Positions 8,601 to 17,674 are shown, numbered from the stretch's first letter. The stretch is DNA of 40,872 nucleotides from Flavobacteriaceae bacterium (GCA_028281065.1 JANQKN010000049.1:1-40872); one strand, 5' to 3'. Translations and numbers: made by a program. Notes: a model not told the origin generated them from the letters alone.

Positions 8601-9862
8601 TGGAGTATGCTTTTCAATCGTTGAACAAATTCGTAAACGTCTTCAAAACTGTTATACAACGGGGTAGGGGCTACTCGTATTACATCGGGTTCCCTCCAGT
8701 CGCTTATTACCCCAGCTTCGGTTAGTTGATCGTGCAATTGCTTATTGGCACTTATTACCTGAATACTCAATTGTGCACCGCGTTCGTCTGGGTTTCTGGG
8801 GGTAATGATATTGATCCTAGGATCGTTCAGTTCGTCCATCAAAAATTCCAAATAGCCTGTAAGCTTTATGGATTTGGCCCGTAGGTTTTTTAAACCAGCT
8901 TCTGCAAAGACTTCCAAACTTGCACGAATTGCTGCCATACTAAGGATAGGAGGGTTGCTCAATTGCCAGCCTTCGGCTCCTGGGAGTACATCGAAATCGT
9001 GACGCATGTTAAAGCGTGTTTTTTTGTTGTGCCCCCACCAACCTGCAAAGCGCTTTAGTTGGGGGTTGTGGGCATGCCGTTCGTGTACAAAGAGCCCCCC
9101 TAGACTTCCAGGGCCACTGTTTATGTATTTATAACTGCACCAAACGGCAAAATCGGCACCGGTTTCATGCAAATGGGGTTCTATGTTTCCAGCACCATGG
9201 GCCAAATCGAAACCTACCATGCATCCGTGACTGTGACCGAGTTCTGTTATTTTTTTTAGAGGAAAATGCTGTCCACTGTAGTAATTGGTACTACCAATCA
9301 TAAGTAAGGCAATTTCACCACCTTGGGTTTCCATAATGGCTTCCAGATCCTCGAATCGGCACAATTCTTCACCTTCCCTTGGCTTCCAGAGGATCAATCC
9401 GTCTTCGGGATCGAAACCATGGAACCGCAACTGACTTTCCACCGCATATTTGTCGCTGGGAAAGGCATCGCTCTCTATGACAATTTTATATCGGGTTTGG
9501 GTAGGTTGATAAAAGGATACCATGAGCAAATGAAGGTTAGTGGTCAATGTGTTCATGACCACTACTTCACTGGGCTTGGCTCCAACGAGCTTCGCCATGT
9601 TTTCGGTTAGGAATTCATGGTAGGGGAGCCATGGGTGGGTGGCATCGGTATGGCCTTCCACTCCGTGGGCTGCCCAATCCTTTAATTCCTGTTCTATGTA
9701 CGATTGGGTTCGTTTGGGTTGTAATCCCAAAGAGTTTCCACAGAGATAGACAAAAGGGTTTCCGTTTTTGTCCTTCGGAAAGAGGAATTCATCCCTAAAG
9801 TGCGCCAAAGAATCTTGGGCGTCGCACTGTTTTGCAAATTCTCGGTTATTCTGGTAGGTCAA
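8597..9862 (-). CDS. kynU: kynureninase
   Basis: A 421-residue PLP-dependent hydrolase that cleaves 3-hydroxykynurenine to 3-hydroxyanthranilate and alanine. The N-terminal region contains CGNSLGLQPK (41-50). The cofactor Asp219 and His222 lie in FDLAHGAGN, and the Schiff-base Lys245 is in CSYKYINSGPG, exactly the family signature. Length is normal. The start is apparently TTG at 9862; an in-frame stop lies a short way upstream and there is no ATG before the conserved region. It heads the contiguous pathway genes, 34 bp after a lipoprotein gene on the same strand. Confidence 0.95.
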   Translation of the reverse strand: MTYQNNREFAKQCDAQDSLAHFRDEFLFPKDKNGNPFVYLCGNSLGLQPKRTQSYIEQELKDWAAHGVEGHTDATHPWLPYHEFLTENMAKLVGAKPSEVVVMNTLTTNLHLLMVSFYQPTQTRYKIVIESDAFPSDKYAVESQLRFHGFDPEDGLILWKPREGEELCRFEDLEAIMETQGGEIALLMIGSTNYYSGQHFPLKKITELGHSHGCMVGFDLAHGAGNIEPHLHETGADFAVWCSYKYINSGPGSLGGLFVHERHAHNPQLKRFAGWWGHNKKTRFNMRHDFDVLPGAEGWQLSNPPILSMAAIRASLEVFAEAGLKNLRAKSIKLTGYLEFLMDELNDPRINIITPRNPDERGAQLSIQVISANKQLHDQLTEAGVISDWREPDVIRVAPTPLYNSFEDVYEFVQRLKSILH

Positions 9863-9896
9863 TGTGTTGTCTTTGTTAGTTCGTGTCGTTAGTTAA

Positions 9897-10598
9897 TTAT
9901 TTCACTTCAATATTGGTAAAGTGCAATTTAAAATTGCCTGTGCTATCCTTGTGCATTTTGGCAATTTTAATTCCATTGAAATCTTCGTAATCTTCCCAAG
10001 TGGTAATCATGGAGGGTGCTTCTTGGTTGCCTTCACGGAATACCCATTCCCTTAAGAGGAAGTCGGTATCGTAGTACAAGTCGTAAGCATCGCCAGGGGT
10101 GTAACCGCCTTCAGAATCATAGGTAATAGTCAATACAGAGAGGGTGTCTTTGGAAATAGGTGCCACTTGCTTTTCTTTTTCTGAAAAGGTGGTTCCTTCG
10201 TCCCATATAAGTTGGAAAGGTGTAAGTAACCAATATTTGTCATTTATAAAGGCCTTGTCGGCGTTTGTTTGCAGCGAATCCAATTCGGTTCTCCTTTGGT
10301 AAGAAATGGTATCGGTATTGTTTCTGTAAATTACCTTTTCCTCTTTGGGATGCCACACGAAAGAGCGCTCAAAATGTCTTTCGCCCCGATCTACATTAAA
10401 GGTAAAGGAGATTTCATTTACATCCTTCCACTTTTCATAACCGTTTTTATAGGCTATGGTTTCTGCGGTGGTCAATTCTTTTGGGGTTTCTGAGGAAGTG
10501 ACTTCTACTTCGTCGGTGCTTTCTACTTGTTGGGTTGAAGCGTCTTTACAGGCAAAAAACATAAGTGGTATGGTTAAAACCCAAAGGTGTTTATTCAT
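9897..10598 (-). CDS. lipoprotein, DUF6503-like
   Basis: A 233-residue lipoprotein. The ATG at 10598 starts a signal peptide with acylation Cys17 (context MFFACKD); an upstream in-frame start at 10628 would disrupt this. The mature protein begins with a Thr/Glu-rich linker, then a globular domain with many aromatic residues (FVWHPKEEKVIY, LLTPFQLIW, YDLYYDTDF) resembling the DUF6503 beta-rich family of Bacteroidota; this match is from memory. It lies directly upstream of kynureninase and may be first in that operon. The function is unknown; outer-membrane or periplasmic attachment is inferred. Confidence 0.65.
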   Translation of the reverse strand: MNKHLWVLTIPLMFFACKDASTQQVESTDEVEVTSSETPKELTTAETIAYKNGYEKWKDVNEISFTFNVDRGERHFERSFVWHPKEEKVIYRNNTDTISYQRRTELDSLQTNADKAFINDKYWLLTPFQLIWDEGTTFSEKEKQVAPISKDTLSVLTITYDSEGGYTPGDAYDLYYDTDFLLREWVFREGNQEAPSMITTWEDYEDFNGIKIAKMHKDSTGNFKLHFTNIEVK

Positions 10599-10672
10599 GG
10601 TTTTGGAGTTTTCAGTAAAAATACGCAAAGTATTCGTTTTGCATTTTCTATTTTTAGCGAAATTTTTAAACG

Positions 10673-11470
10673 ATGGACTTAAACAAAGCCTTCGAAACCA
10701 ATAAGGAAACCTGGAACCAAAAGGTAGGCATACATGCTGCTAGCGATTTTTATGGGATGGATGATTTCAAAAAAGGGAAATCATCACTGAATGATTATGA
10801 GTTGAAGGCACTGGGTGATGTTTCTGGTAAAAGCCTCTTGCATTTGCAATGTCACTTTGGGCAAGATACCTTAAGTTGGAGTAGGATGGGGGCAAAATGT
10901 ACGGGGGTAGACTTGTCCGACGAAGCCATAAAACTGGCTAAACAGTTGAATGACGAGTTGGGCCAAAATACCCAATTTGTGTGTTGTAATGTATTGGATA
11001 CTTCGCAGCATGTTTCGGAACAATTCGACATCGTTTTTACCAGCTATGGAACCATTGGTTGGTTGCCAGACCTAAAACCTTGGGCACAGATGATCTCGGA
11101 ACGCCTAAAACCCGGGGGTGTTTTTTATATTGTAGAGTTTCATCCCATAGCGTGGATGTTCGATTATACCCTTTCACCGCCTGAGATGAGGTACGCGTAT
11201 CATCAAAAAGAAGCGATTTACGAAGAATACGAAGGTACGTATGCAGAAGATGGCAAAACCAAAATGGTTAGCAAGGAATACGGTTGGAACCATTCCATGA
11301 GTGACGTTTTGGGTGCTTTGTTGGAAGCGGGTCTAACTATTGAGTTTATAAACGAAATGGACGCTTCGCCTTACGATGTCTTTCCAGATTTGGTAAAGAA
11401 CAAAGTAGGATTCTACGAACTGAAGGAGAAATTATACCCTTTGCTATTCGAAGTTAAGGCACGTCTATAG
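10673..11470 (+). CDS. class I SAM-dependent methyltransferase
   Basis: A 265-residue soluble methyltransferase. SAM motif I is LLHLQCHFGQD (residues 55-65), followed by the acidic ribose-binding motif GVDLSDEAI (78-86) and the post-II strand FDIVFTSYGT. The C-terminal half (PGGVFYIVEFHPIAWMF) is like methyltransferases acting on small molecules. The substrate cannot be told from sequence. It is transcribed alone on the plus strand, divergent from the lipoprotein gene, and ends in a strong terminator shared with msrA. Confidence 0.8.
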   Translation: MDLNKAFETNKETWNQKVGIHAASDFYGMDDFKKGKSSLNDYELKALGDVSGKSLLHLQCHFGQDTLSWSRMGAKCTGVDLSDEAIKLAKQLNDELGQNTQFVCCNVLDTSQHVSEQFDIVFTSYGTIGWLPDLKPWAQMISERLKPGGVFYIVEFHPIAWMFDYTLSPPEMRYAYHQKEAIYEEYEGTYAEDGKTKMVSKEYGWNHSMSDVLGALLEAGLTIEFINEMDASPYDVFPDLVKNKVGFYELKEKLYPLLFEVKARL

Positions 11471-11476
11471 CATCAT

Positions 11477-11506
11477 AAAAAAGAGGGGCCTTTGCCCCTT
11501 TTTTTT
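11477..11506. terminator. bidirectional intrinsic terminator
   Basis: A-run, then stem GGGGC / GCCCC with a short loop, then a T-run, between the convergent methyltransferase and msrA genes. It can work in both directions because A-run and T-run flank the hairpin symmetrically. Confidence 0.8.
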
Positions 11507-11524
11507 ATGACTAATTCTAATGTA

Positions 11525-12208
11525 TTAATGTTTCTGGTCTTCTTTCAACAAGTGTGGAAACTTTTGTTGAAACCTAATGAGCCTAGGGATGGATACTCCA
11601 AGGATGTATGAGTTGTATGGATTGTTTTTTTCGTAGTCCTGATGGTAATCTTCTCCCACCCAAAACTTTTGAAAGGGAAGCACCTGTGCAGCTACTTTTC
11701 CTGCTCCGTAGATTTGCTCCTGCTCTTTTACCTTTTCATCTATGATCTTTTTCTGTGCATCGTTCTGGTAAAAGATAATGGAACGGTATTGCGAACCACG
11801 ATCAGGGCCTTGCCCGTTTACCTGGGTTACATTCTGGGACCCAAAGTATACGTCGACCAAGTCACTAAAACTAACTACAGAAGGATTGTAAATAATCTCC
11901 ACGGCTTCGGCATGCCCCGTTAGTCCTGTGTTGCTGGATTCGTAAGTGGGATTATCGGTATGGCCGCCACTATACCCAGAGATAGATTCCTTTACTCCTT
12001 TTACACTTTCGTAAATGGCTTCCACACACCAAAAACAACCACTGGCAAAATAAGCCCGATCATAGCCGTCGGTACTTTTTACCTCTACAGGGGTTTGTTC
12101 TTTTTGGGCCATAACCTCGTCTTCCTTATGCTTTTTTTGCATGTCTTGACAGGAGGCTTGTGTTCCTAATAAGATAAAGGATAGGGAAAGTAATGCGATT
12201 TTTTTCAT
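11525..12208 (-). CDS. msrA: peptide-methionine (S)-S-oxide reductase MsrA, exported
   Basis: A 227-residue MsrA that reduces methionine-S-sulfoxide in proteins. The catalytic motif GCFWC is at residues 57-61 with Cys58 as nucleophile; downstream are the family blocks YSGGHTDNPTYE, GHAEAVEI and GSQYRS. The ATG at 12208 begins a hydrophobic export signal (MKKIALLSLSFILLG) with a Cys at residue 20, so the enzyme is probably periplasmic or a lipoprotein; the -3 position is Gln, so lipidation is uncertain. A charged linker follows. It is a single-gene unit ending in the shared terminator. Confidence 0.92.
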   Translation of the reverse strand: MKKIALLSLSFILLGTQASCQDMQKKHKEDEVMAQKEQTPVEVKSTDGYDRAYFASGCFWCVEAIYESVKGVKESISGYSGGHTDNPTYESSNTGLTGHAEAVEIIYNPSVVSFSDLVDVYFGSQNVTQVNGQGPDRGSQYRSIIFYQNDAQKKIIDEKVKEQEQIYGAGKVAAQVLPFQKFWVGEDYHQDYEKNNPYNSYILGVSIPRLIRFQQKFPHLLKEDQKH

Positions 12209-12407
12209 CTGTAATAAATTTTGCAATTAACTGTTAATGAAGCTATTCCAAAAAATATTACAGATGGAACCGCTTCGCTTGCTCATAAACTTATTTTAAA
12301 CATGTTCGGAGGATATGCTTAAAAAAGTTTATGGTCATTTCATGATTTCCTAAATAATGTATTTGTGGATTTAGGTCGTATAATATGGAAAACCTTACCC
12401 CAAAGAA

Positions 12408-12440
12408 ACAAAAAAAGCCTCCATGTAAACATGAAGGCTT
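12408..12440 (-). terminator. intrinsic terminator of the nif3-like/CdsZ-like operon
   Basis: Hairpin AAGCCT(c)CATG / CATG(a)AGGCTT at 12415-12440 (ten pairs, one mismatch, 4-nt loop), followed on the minus strand by a run of T, about 20 bp after the stop at 12461. The remainder of the interval back to the msrA start (12209-12407) shows no gene or repeat that I can support. Confidence 0.8.
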
Positions 12441-12460
12441 GGTTTATTAGGGGTTGTGTG

Positions 12461-13243
12461 TTATTTCAACTTGGTGAACAGTTTGTTCATTTTTTCCCTT
12501 TCTTCTTCTGCCAAGGCAGGGTCTACCAAAATACGACCACTGTGCTCATCGGTAATGATTTTTTTGCGGGCAGCAATCTCCATCTGTACTTGTGGCGGGA
12601 TGGTGAAGAAAGATCCTCCGGAAGCTCCTCTTTCTACAGGAACCACGGCCAATCCATTCTTAACGTTGGAACGGATTCTCTTGTAAGCGTTTACCAAGCG
12701 CTCTTCGATGTTCTTTTCGTACTTGGCAGATTCCTTCAACAAGGCTTCTTCTTCTTTTTCTGTCTCGGCCAAGATTTCGTTCAATTCCCCTTGTTTGTGG
12801 TTAAGGTGAGCCTCACGCTCTTTTAAACGTTCCTTGGTCGTATCGATTACCTCTTTCTTTTGTTCGATCTGAGCCTTGAATTCCTTGATGTGTTTTTCGG
12901 CCAACTGAATCTCCAACTCTTGGTATTCGATCTCCTTGCTCAAACTATTGTACTCACGGTTGTTTCGTACGTTATCTTGCTGGGAAGTGTATTTCTTGAT
13001 CAACCCCTTGGACTCCTCGATTAGGTTTTTCTTTTCCTTGATGCTGTCCTCGATTACCTCAAGGTCTGCATTCAATTTTTCCAAACGGGTGTTCATTCCG
13101 GCAACTTCATCTTCCAAATCCTGCACTTCCAAGGGAAGCTCTCCGCGAACATTTCGTATCTCGTCCACACGAGAATCGATTAGCTGTAAATCGAACAATG
13201 CTCTTAACTTCTCTTCTACAGTGCTTTCTGTTTTCTTTGCCAT
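12461..13243 (-). CDS. CdsZ/DUF164-type coiled-coil protein with degenerate zinc ribbon
   Basis: A 260-residue protein made largely of a long coiled coil (residues about 40-190, high in Glu, Lys, Leu). A C-terminal domain corresponds to the zinc-ribbon domain of the CdsZ/zf-RING_7 family. In the usual family four Cys bind zinc; here the equivalent sites read GASGGSFFTIPPQ (206-218) and DEHSGRILV (232-240), and there is no Cys anywhere in the protein. The fold may persist without metal. A nucleic-acid-linked role is the family proposal only. It starts three bases after the Nif3-family stop, so the two are one operon, a pairing that is common in bacteria. Confidence 0.8.
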   Translation of the reverse strand: MAKKTESTVEEKLRALFDLQLIDSRVDEIRNVRGELPLEVQDLEDEVAGMNTRLEKLNADLEVIEDSIKEKKNLIEESKGLIKKYTSQQDNVRNNREYNSLSKEIEYQELEIQLAEKHIKEFKAQIEQKKEVIDTTKERLKEREAHLNHKQGELNEILAETEKEEEALLKESAKYEKNIEERLVNAYKRIRSNVKNGLAVVPVERGASGGSFFTIPPQVQMEIAARKKIITDEHSGRILVDPALAEEEREKMNKLFTKLK

Positions 13244-13246
13244 AAT

Positions 13247-14341
13247 TTAATAGTAAGTAATAGGATTGGTGTTTACTTGTGATAAAACGACTGCAAAATT
13301 AGTAATTTTTTTGCTAAGGTGAGCAACTAATAACTCTTTTGTATACTGCTCGCTTTCGTAATGTCCCACATCGGTTAAAAGAATTCGGTTTTCGGCACTG
13401 AAAAAGTCATGGTATTTGAGGTCGGCCGTGATAAACGCATCAGCTCCATGGCCTTGGGCTGCTTTTATGGCAAAACTCCCACTACCGCCCAATACAGCTA
13501 CCTTTTTCACTTCTTTACCCAATAGGGCACTATGGCGAATACAGCCTGCGCCAAACACGTCTTTGGCGTGTTTTAGGAATGCCTCTTCGGTGAGGGCTTC
13601 TTCAAATTCGCCCACCATTCCCATGCCTATGTATTGGTTGGTGTTGTTAAGGGTAGTGACTTCGTAGGCTACTTCTTCGTAAGGGTGGGATTCGAATAAG
13701 GCTTTCAGTATACTGGATTCTAAGTGTTTCTGAAAAGTAACCCCAATTTCTATTTCGGGCTCAAAATGCGTTTCCCCTTTTTTGCCCAAGGTTGGGTTGG
13801 AATCTTCATTGCCCATAAAACTTCCCATACCCGAATGGTTAAAACTACAGTTGCTATAATTGCCTATGTTTCCTGCTCCTGCTGCAAATAAAGCCTCTCG
13901 AACAGTATGAGCATCTTTAGAGGGTACATAAGTTACCAGTTTGTGGATGGTCCCCGATTGCGGGATGAGGATTTTGCGTTGTTTCAGTCCCAACTTTTCA
14001 CACATCATAGCGTTTACACCATTCCAAGCATTGTCCAGGGCGGTATGAATGGCAAATATGGAAATACCGTGTTTTATGGCCTTTAAGACAACACGTTCCA
14101 CATAGGTTTTCCCCGTAATTCGTTTTAAGCCTTTAAAAATGATGGGGTGGAAGCTAACAATAAGATTGCAGTTGTTCTCAATGGCTTCGTCCACAACAGC
14201 TTCCAAGGTGTCCAGGGTAACCAAAACGCCTGTTACTTCTGCTTGAGCATCGCCCACCAGTAAGCCTGTATTGTCGAAATCTTCGGAATACGCCAAAGGC
14301 GCCAGTTCTTCCAATAGATGAATTACATCTTTAACCTTCAT
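13247..14341 (-). CDS. Nif3-like dinuclear metal centre hexameric protein (DUF34)
   Basis: A 364-residue NIF3/YbgI-family protein with the mid-protein insert domain seen in longer members. Metal-site residues are visible: His65 in SFHPIIF, His99 and Asp103 in AIHTALDN, and a C-terminal His/Glu in DVGHYESEQ. The family forms toroidal hexamers with two metals per subunit; its function is unsettled (often mis-annotated as GTP cyclohydrolase I type 2). It is the first gene of a two-gene unit with the CdsZ-like coiled-coil protein and is divergent from lpxK. Confidence 0.88.
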   Translation of the reverse strand: MKVKDVIHLLEELAPLAYSEDFDNTGLLVGDAQAEVTGVLVTLDTLEAVVDEAIENNCNLIVSFHPIIFKGLKRITGKTYVERVVLKAIKHGISIFAIHTALDNAWNGVNAMMCEKLGLKQRKILIPQSGTIHKLVTYVPSKDAHTVREALFAAGAGNIGNYSNCSFNHSGMGSFMGNEDSNPTLGKKGETHFEPEIEIGVTFQKHLESSILKALFESHPYEEVAYEVTTLNNTNQYIGMGMVGEFEEALTEEAFLKHAKDVFGAGCIRHSALLGKEVKKVAVLGGSGSFAIKAAQGHGADAFITADLKYHDFFSAENRILLTDVGHYESEQYTKELLVAHLSKKITNFAVVLSQVNTNPITYY

Positions 14342-14386
14342 ACGTGTGTATTTTACGGTAAAGATAAAAAAGTATAATTTCGTTGT

Positions 14387-15397
14387 ATGAACTTTCGGAA
14401 ACTCCTTTTCCCTTTTTCTGTTTTGTATGATGGTGTTACCTCGCTTCGTAATAAGGCTTACGATTTGGGCTGGAAGGAAAGTACAGAATACGACCTTCCC
14501 GTTATTGCGGTGGGAAACCTATCGGTTGGGGGGACGGGGAAATCACCCATGATCGAGTACCTTATTCAGTTTCTGAAGGAACGCTACAACATTGCGGTAC
14601 TGAGCCGTGGGTACAAACGGAAAACCTCGGGGTATCGGGAAGTGCTATTGGAAAGTACTGCTGAAGAAGTGGGCGACGAACCCCTTCAGTTCAAGAAAAA
14701 GTTTGCCGATGTTACCATAGCCGTTTGCGCCAATAGAAGGGAAGGCATTGAGCAATTGAAAAAAAAGGCTGGGGTTATCCTGCTGGATGATGCGTTCCAA
14801 CATCGGCGTGTAAAACCTTCTTTTTCCATAGTACTTACCCCTTTCGATGATTTATACCTGGACGATTATGTACTGCCGGCAGGAAACCTGAGGGAATCCA
14901 GATCCGGGGTAAAACGGGCTGACATAGTGATCGTAACCAAATGCCCACAGGATGTGCCGTATGCAACCTTGCAAGAGATTCAGTTTCGGATGGAGTTAAA
15001 ACCCACGCAAAGCCTTTTCTTTTCCCGAATTGGGTATGGAAAGTTTATTAAAGGCAGAACCGAAGCACTCCCTTTGCAGTATTTAATGGACAAGCCTTTT
15101 TCCTTGGTCACGGGTATTGCCAACCCAAAACCCTTGGTAGATTACCTTAAGAAACGCCATTATAGCTTTGAGCATATTAAGTTTCCGGACCATCACAATT
15201 TTTCGGCTTCGGAGATCGAAGGTTTAAAGAAAAAGGAAATCATCCTTACCACAGAAAAGGACTATATGCGGTTGCAGCCCAAGCTTAGCAAGTTTGCCTT
15301 GTATTATTTGCCCATTACTAAAGAAATACTGAATGATCAGGCGTTTACCCTAAATCAGCGGATATTGGATTCCATAGAAGATTTCAAAGCTCCTTAA
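14387..15397 (+). CDS. lpxK: tetraacyldisaccharide 4'-kinase
   Basis: A 336-residue inner-membrane-associated kinase that phosphorylates the lipid A disaccharide precursor at the 4' position, evidence that this organism is Gram-negative with lipid A. The P-loop VGNLSVGGTGKSP lies at residues 42-54, followed by the conserved LSRGYKRKTSGY and the DDAFQHRRV motif. The N-terminal helix (residues 1-22) is amphipathic/hydrophobic as in LpxK. The length is normal. The stop codon shares three bases with the stop of the convergent histidine kinase gene; no terminator separates them. Confidence 0.95.
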   Translation: MNFRKLLFPFSVLYDGVTSLRNKAYDLGWKESTEYDLPVIAVGNLSVGGTGKSPMIEYLIQFLKERYNIAVLSRGYKRKTSGYREVLLESTAEEVGDEPLQFKKKFADVTIAVCANRREGIEQLKKKAGVILLDDAFQHRRVKPSFSIVLTPFDDLYLDDYVLPAGNLRESRSGVKRADIVIVTKCPQDVPYATLQEIQFRMELKPTQSLFFSRIGYGKFIKGRTEALPLQYLMDKPFSLVTGIANPKPLVDYLKKRHYSFEHIKFPDHHNFSASEIEGLKKKEIILTTEKDYMRLQPKLSKFALYYLPITKEILNDQAFTLNQRILDSIEDFKAP

Positions 15398-17643
15398 TTT
15401 ACCAGAAGGTTTTTGTTTTCGAGGGTTCGGTAGATTTTTTCGAAAAATTCCTCGGTCTTAAACGGTTTGGGGATGATTTCATTGAAACCGGCACGGTAAA
15501 AATCGTCCAGGTTTTCGTCAATAGTAACTGCCGTTAATGCAATAATGGGTAGCTCTTTATTGAACTTTCGGATTTCCTGAGTCGCTTCGATTCCGCTAAT
15601 CCCCGGCATATGGATGTCCATTAGGACCACATCGAAATTGTGTTCTTTTACCAATGCTACGGCATCCGATCCGTTATCGGCCACCAAGCACTTCATTTTG
15701 TTCTTCTCCAAAATCTTCTTGGTGATCATTTGGTTGATTTTGTTGTCTTCCACAACCAGGATGTTTCTGTTCTCCAAGGCGACATAGTCCACATCGTAGA
15801 TGATATTCTGCGGGTTTTTGTCTTCCTTAAGTTCTTCTACAACAGCAAAATTAATGTCGAACCAAAACTTGGAACCTTTCCCTAACTGACTTTCCAACTG
15901 AATCTTACTGCCCATCAACTCCAACAGGTTCTTTACGATGGAGAGCCCTAAACCGGTACCTCCAAACTTGCGGTTAATTTGTAGGGAAGCTTGGGAGAAG
16001 GTTTCGAAAATACTTTTTTGCTTCTTTTTGGAAATACCCACCCCATTGTCCTCGATTTCAAAACGCAGGGTAGCGCGCTCTTTGGTTTCGTTGGTTTTTC
16101 GGATACGGACATACACATCACCGTTTTGGGTAAACTTCAGCGAGTTTCCAATAAGGTTGATAAGGATCTGGGAAAGCTTTAATGGGTCTCCCATCAGCTT
16201 CTCGGGAATACTTTCATCGAACTCGAAATGAAGGTTGTTCTTTCGATCGTCGGCTGACTTTTTAAGGGCTACCAATACATCGTTGGTTCTCTTCTTAAGA
16301 TTGAAAGAGGTTTTTTCAACTTCCACCTTATTGGCTTCCAATTTGTTTAGATCCAGGATGTTGTTTATTAAGGACAACAGGTATTCTCCAGAGAACTTAA
16401 GGGAGTTTAGATGCTCTTTTTGGTGCTGTTTGGGATCTTCTTCCAAAAGTAAGTGGGTAAGACCGGTTACGGCATATAACGGTGTCCGTAATTCGTGAGT
16501 AATGGTAGAAAGGAACTGTGCCTTGGCCAAGGAGGCTTTTTCGGCTTTTTCCTTTGCCAATTGAAGCTCGTTGTTTTTGTCCTGCAGAAGTTCGTTGGCT
16601 TTTGCCCTTAAGTTGTTGTTTTTGTACAATGAAAGCGTAAGGAGCGAAAGGATAACGATTAGGGCAATACTAAGCCCTGTGGTCATTTTTCCGAAATTAA
16701 TGGAGCGTTGCTGTTTGTCCAACTCGTCCCGTTGCTCTTTAATAATCTCGTTAAAGTCCCCAACGTTGGTTTCGGCATCGATTCCTTTGGAGATGGCATC
16801 GAAGTATACCCTGCTTAAGGAATCGCTTCGCTGCTCATAAATCTCGGAATTCCTCTCTGCCTCAGCAAAGTTGTTTTCCCTGATGTTGATTCGGTACCGG
16901 ACCCTATAGCTTTCTATATCCAGTTTGGTATAGTTATTTTGTTTAATAATGGCAAGGGCGTCATCCAAGGCCATTCTGGATTTTCCTAAACTGTTTTGTA
17001 TGTCGGAATCGTTTAAGTTGTATAAAGCTTCTGCTTTGTGCAACAGGGTAAAGGCTTTCTCGTATTTGGTTTCGGGCGCTTCAAACTGTGGTAGCGCTGC
17101 ATCGAAATAGTTAACCGCGTCTTTGTAGAGACCTCTTTTAAGCTCTAGGATTCCGAAGCCCAACAGCACCTTGGCTCTCTTTTTTTCGTCGTTGTTGGCC
17201 GTGAACCAATCATCGGCTTTTCGCAGGGCGTCCTCGGACTTTTTGAATTCCCCCGTACGGGTAGCGATAAGCCCCATAAGGGTATTGGCCTCGGCAAGCA
17301 ATTGGGGATTTCCTGTATTTTCTAACAGGTCTATGGTATTTTGAGCTTCCAGAGCCGCTTTTTCGTAATTCTGAATGTAATAGTTTACCTGTGCTATACT
17401 GAAAAGGATATTGATCCTTTCGTTTCTGTATTTAGGAGAATGCGATAGTTTATGGGCCGTATTTAGGTTAATAATGGCCTGATCGAAACTTTGCTCCGAA
17501 AGAGAGGAAAGTGCTTGATTATGAAACTTTTTGATTAAGGACAGGGTATCCTGCTCTTTTTGCTGTCCCAATACACAAAATGGAATAAGTAGGAGGGCAA
17601 AAAGTAACGTAAATAGCAGGTATTTGTCTCGTAGGTAACGCAT
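15394..17643 (-). CDS. TPR-containing hybrid sensor histidine kinase
   Basis: A 749-residue hybrid kinase. Order: signal peptide (residues 1-27), periplasmic TPR sensor region (about 35-285), transmembrane helix (322-340), cytoplasmic coiled linker, HisKA with phospho-acceptor His383 (THELRTPLY), HATPase with DNGVGIS (532-538) and GGTGLGLSIV, then a C-terminal receiver with acidic Glu632-Asp633, phospho-acceptor Asp676 (LMDIHMP), and the later conserved Lys in IPKPF. No DNA-binding output domain is present, so it must signal through another protein or a phosphorelay. It lies 31 bp after the GAPDH gene and may share its transcript. The stimulus is unknown. Confidence 0.9.
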   Translation of the reverse strand: MRYLRDKYLLFTLLFALLLIPFCVLGQQKEQDTLSLIKKFHNQALSSLSEQSFDQAIINLNTAHKLSHSPKYRNERINILFSIAQVNYYIQNYEKAALEAQNTIDLLENTGNPQLLAEANTLMGLIATRTGEFKKSEDALRKADDWFTANNDEKKRAKVLLGFGILELKRGLYKDAVNYFDAALPQFEAPETKYEKAFTLLHKAEALYNLNDSDIQNSLGKSRMALDDALAIIKQNNYTKLDIESYRVRYRINIRENNFAEAERNSEIYEQRSDSLSRVYFDAISKGIDAETNVGDFNEIIKEQRDELDKQQRSINFGKMTTGLSIALIVILSLLTLSLYKNNNLRAKANELLQDKNNELQLAKEKAEKASLAKAQFLSTITHELRTPLYAVTGLTHLLLEEDPKQHQKEHLNSLKFSGEYLLSLINNILDLNKLEANKVEVEKTSFNLKKRTNDVLVALKKSADDRKNNLHFEFDESIPEKLMGDPLKLSQILINLIGNSLKFTQNGDVYVRIRKTNETKERATLRFEIEDNGVGISKKKQKSIFETFSQASLQINRKFGGTGLGLSIVKNLLELMGSKIQLESQLGKGSKFWFDINFAVVEELKEDKNPQNIIYDVDYVALENRNILVVEDNKINQMITKKILEKNKMKCLVADNGSDAVALVKEHNFDVVLMDIHMPGISGIEATQEIRKFNKELPIIALTAVTIDENLDDFYRAGFNEIIPKPFKTEEFFEKIYRTLENKNLLVN

Positions 17644-17674
17644 TAGTTTTTACGTACTTCGCCGATAAATATAG

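Noticed and set aside
12227-12407. Possible small gene or RNA between msrA and the terminator
   Set aside because: No open frame with a plausible start, no conserved fold and no promoter-terminator pair could be supported.
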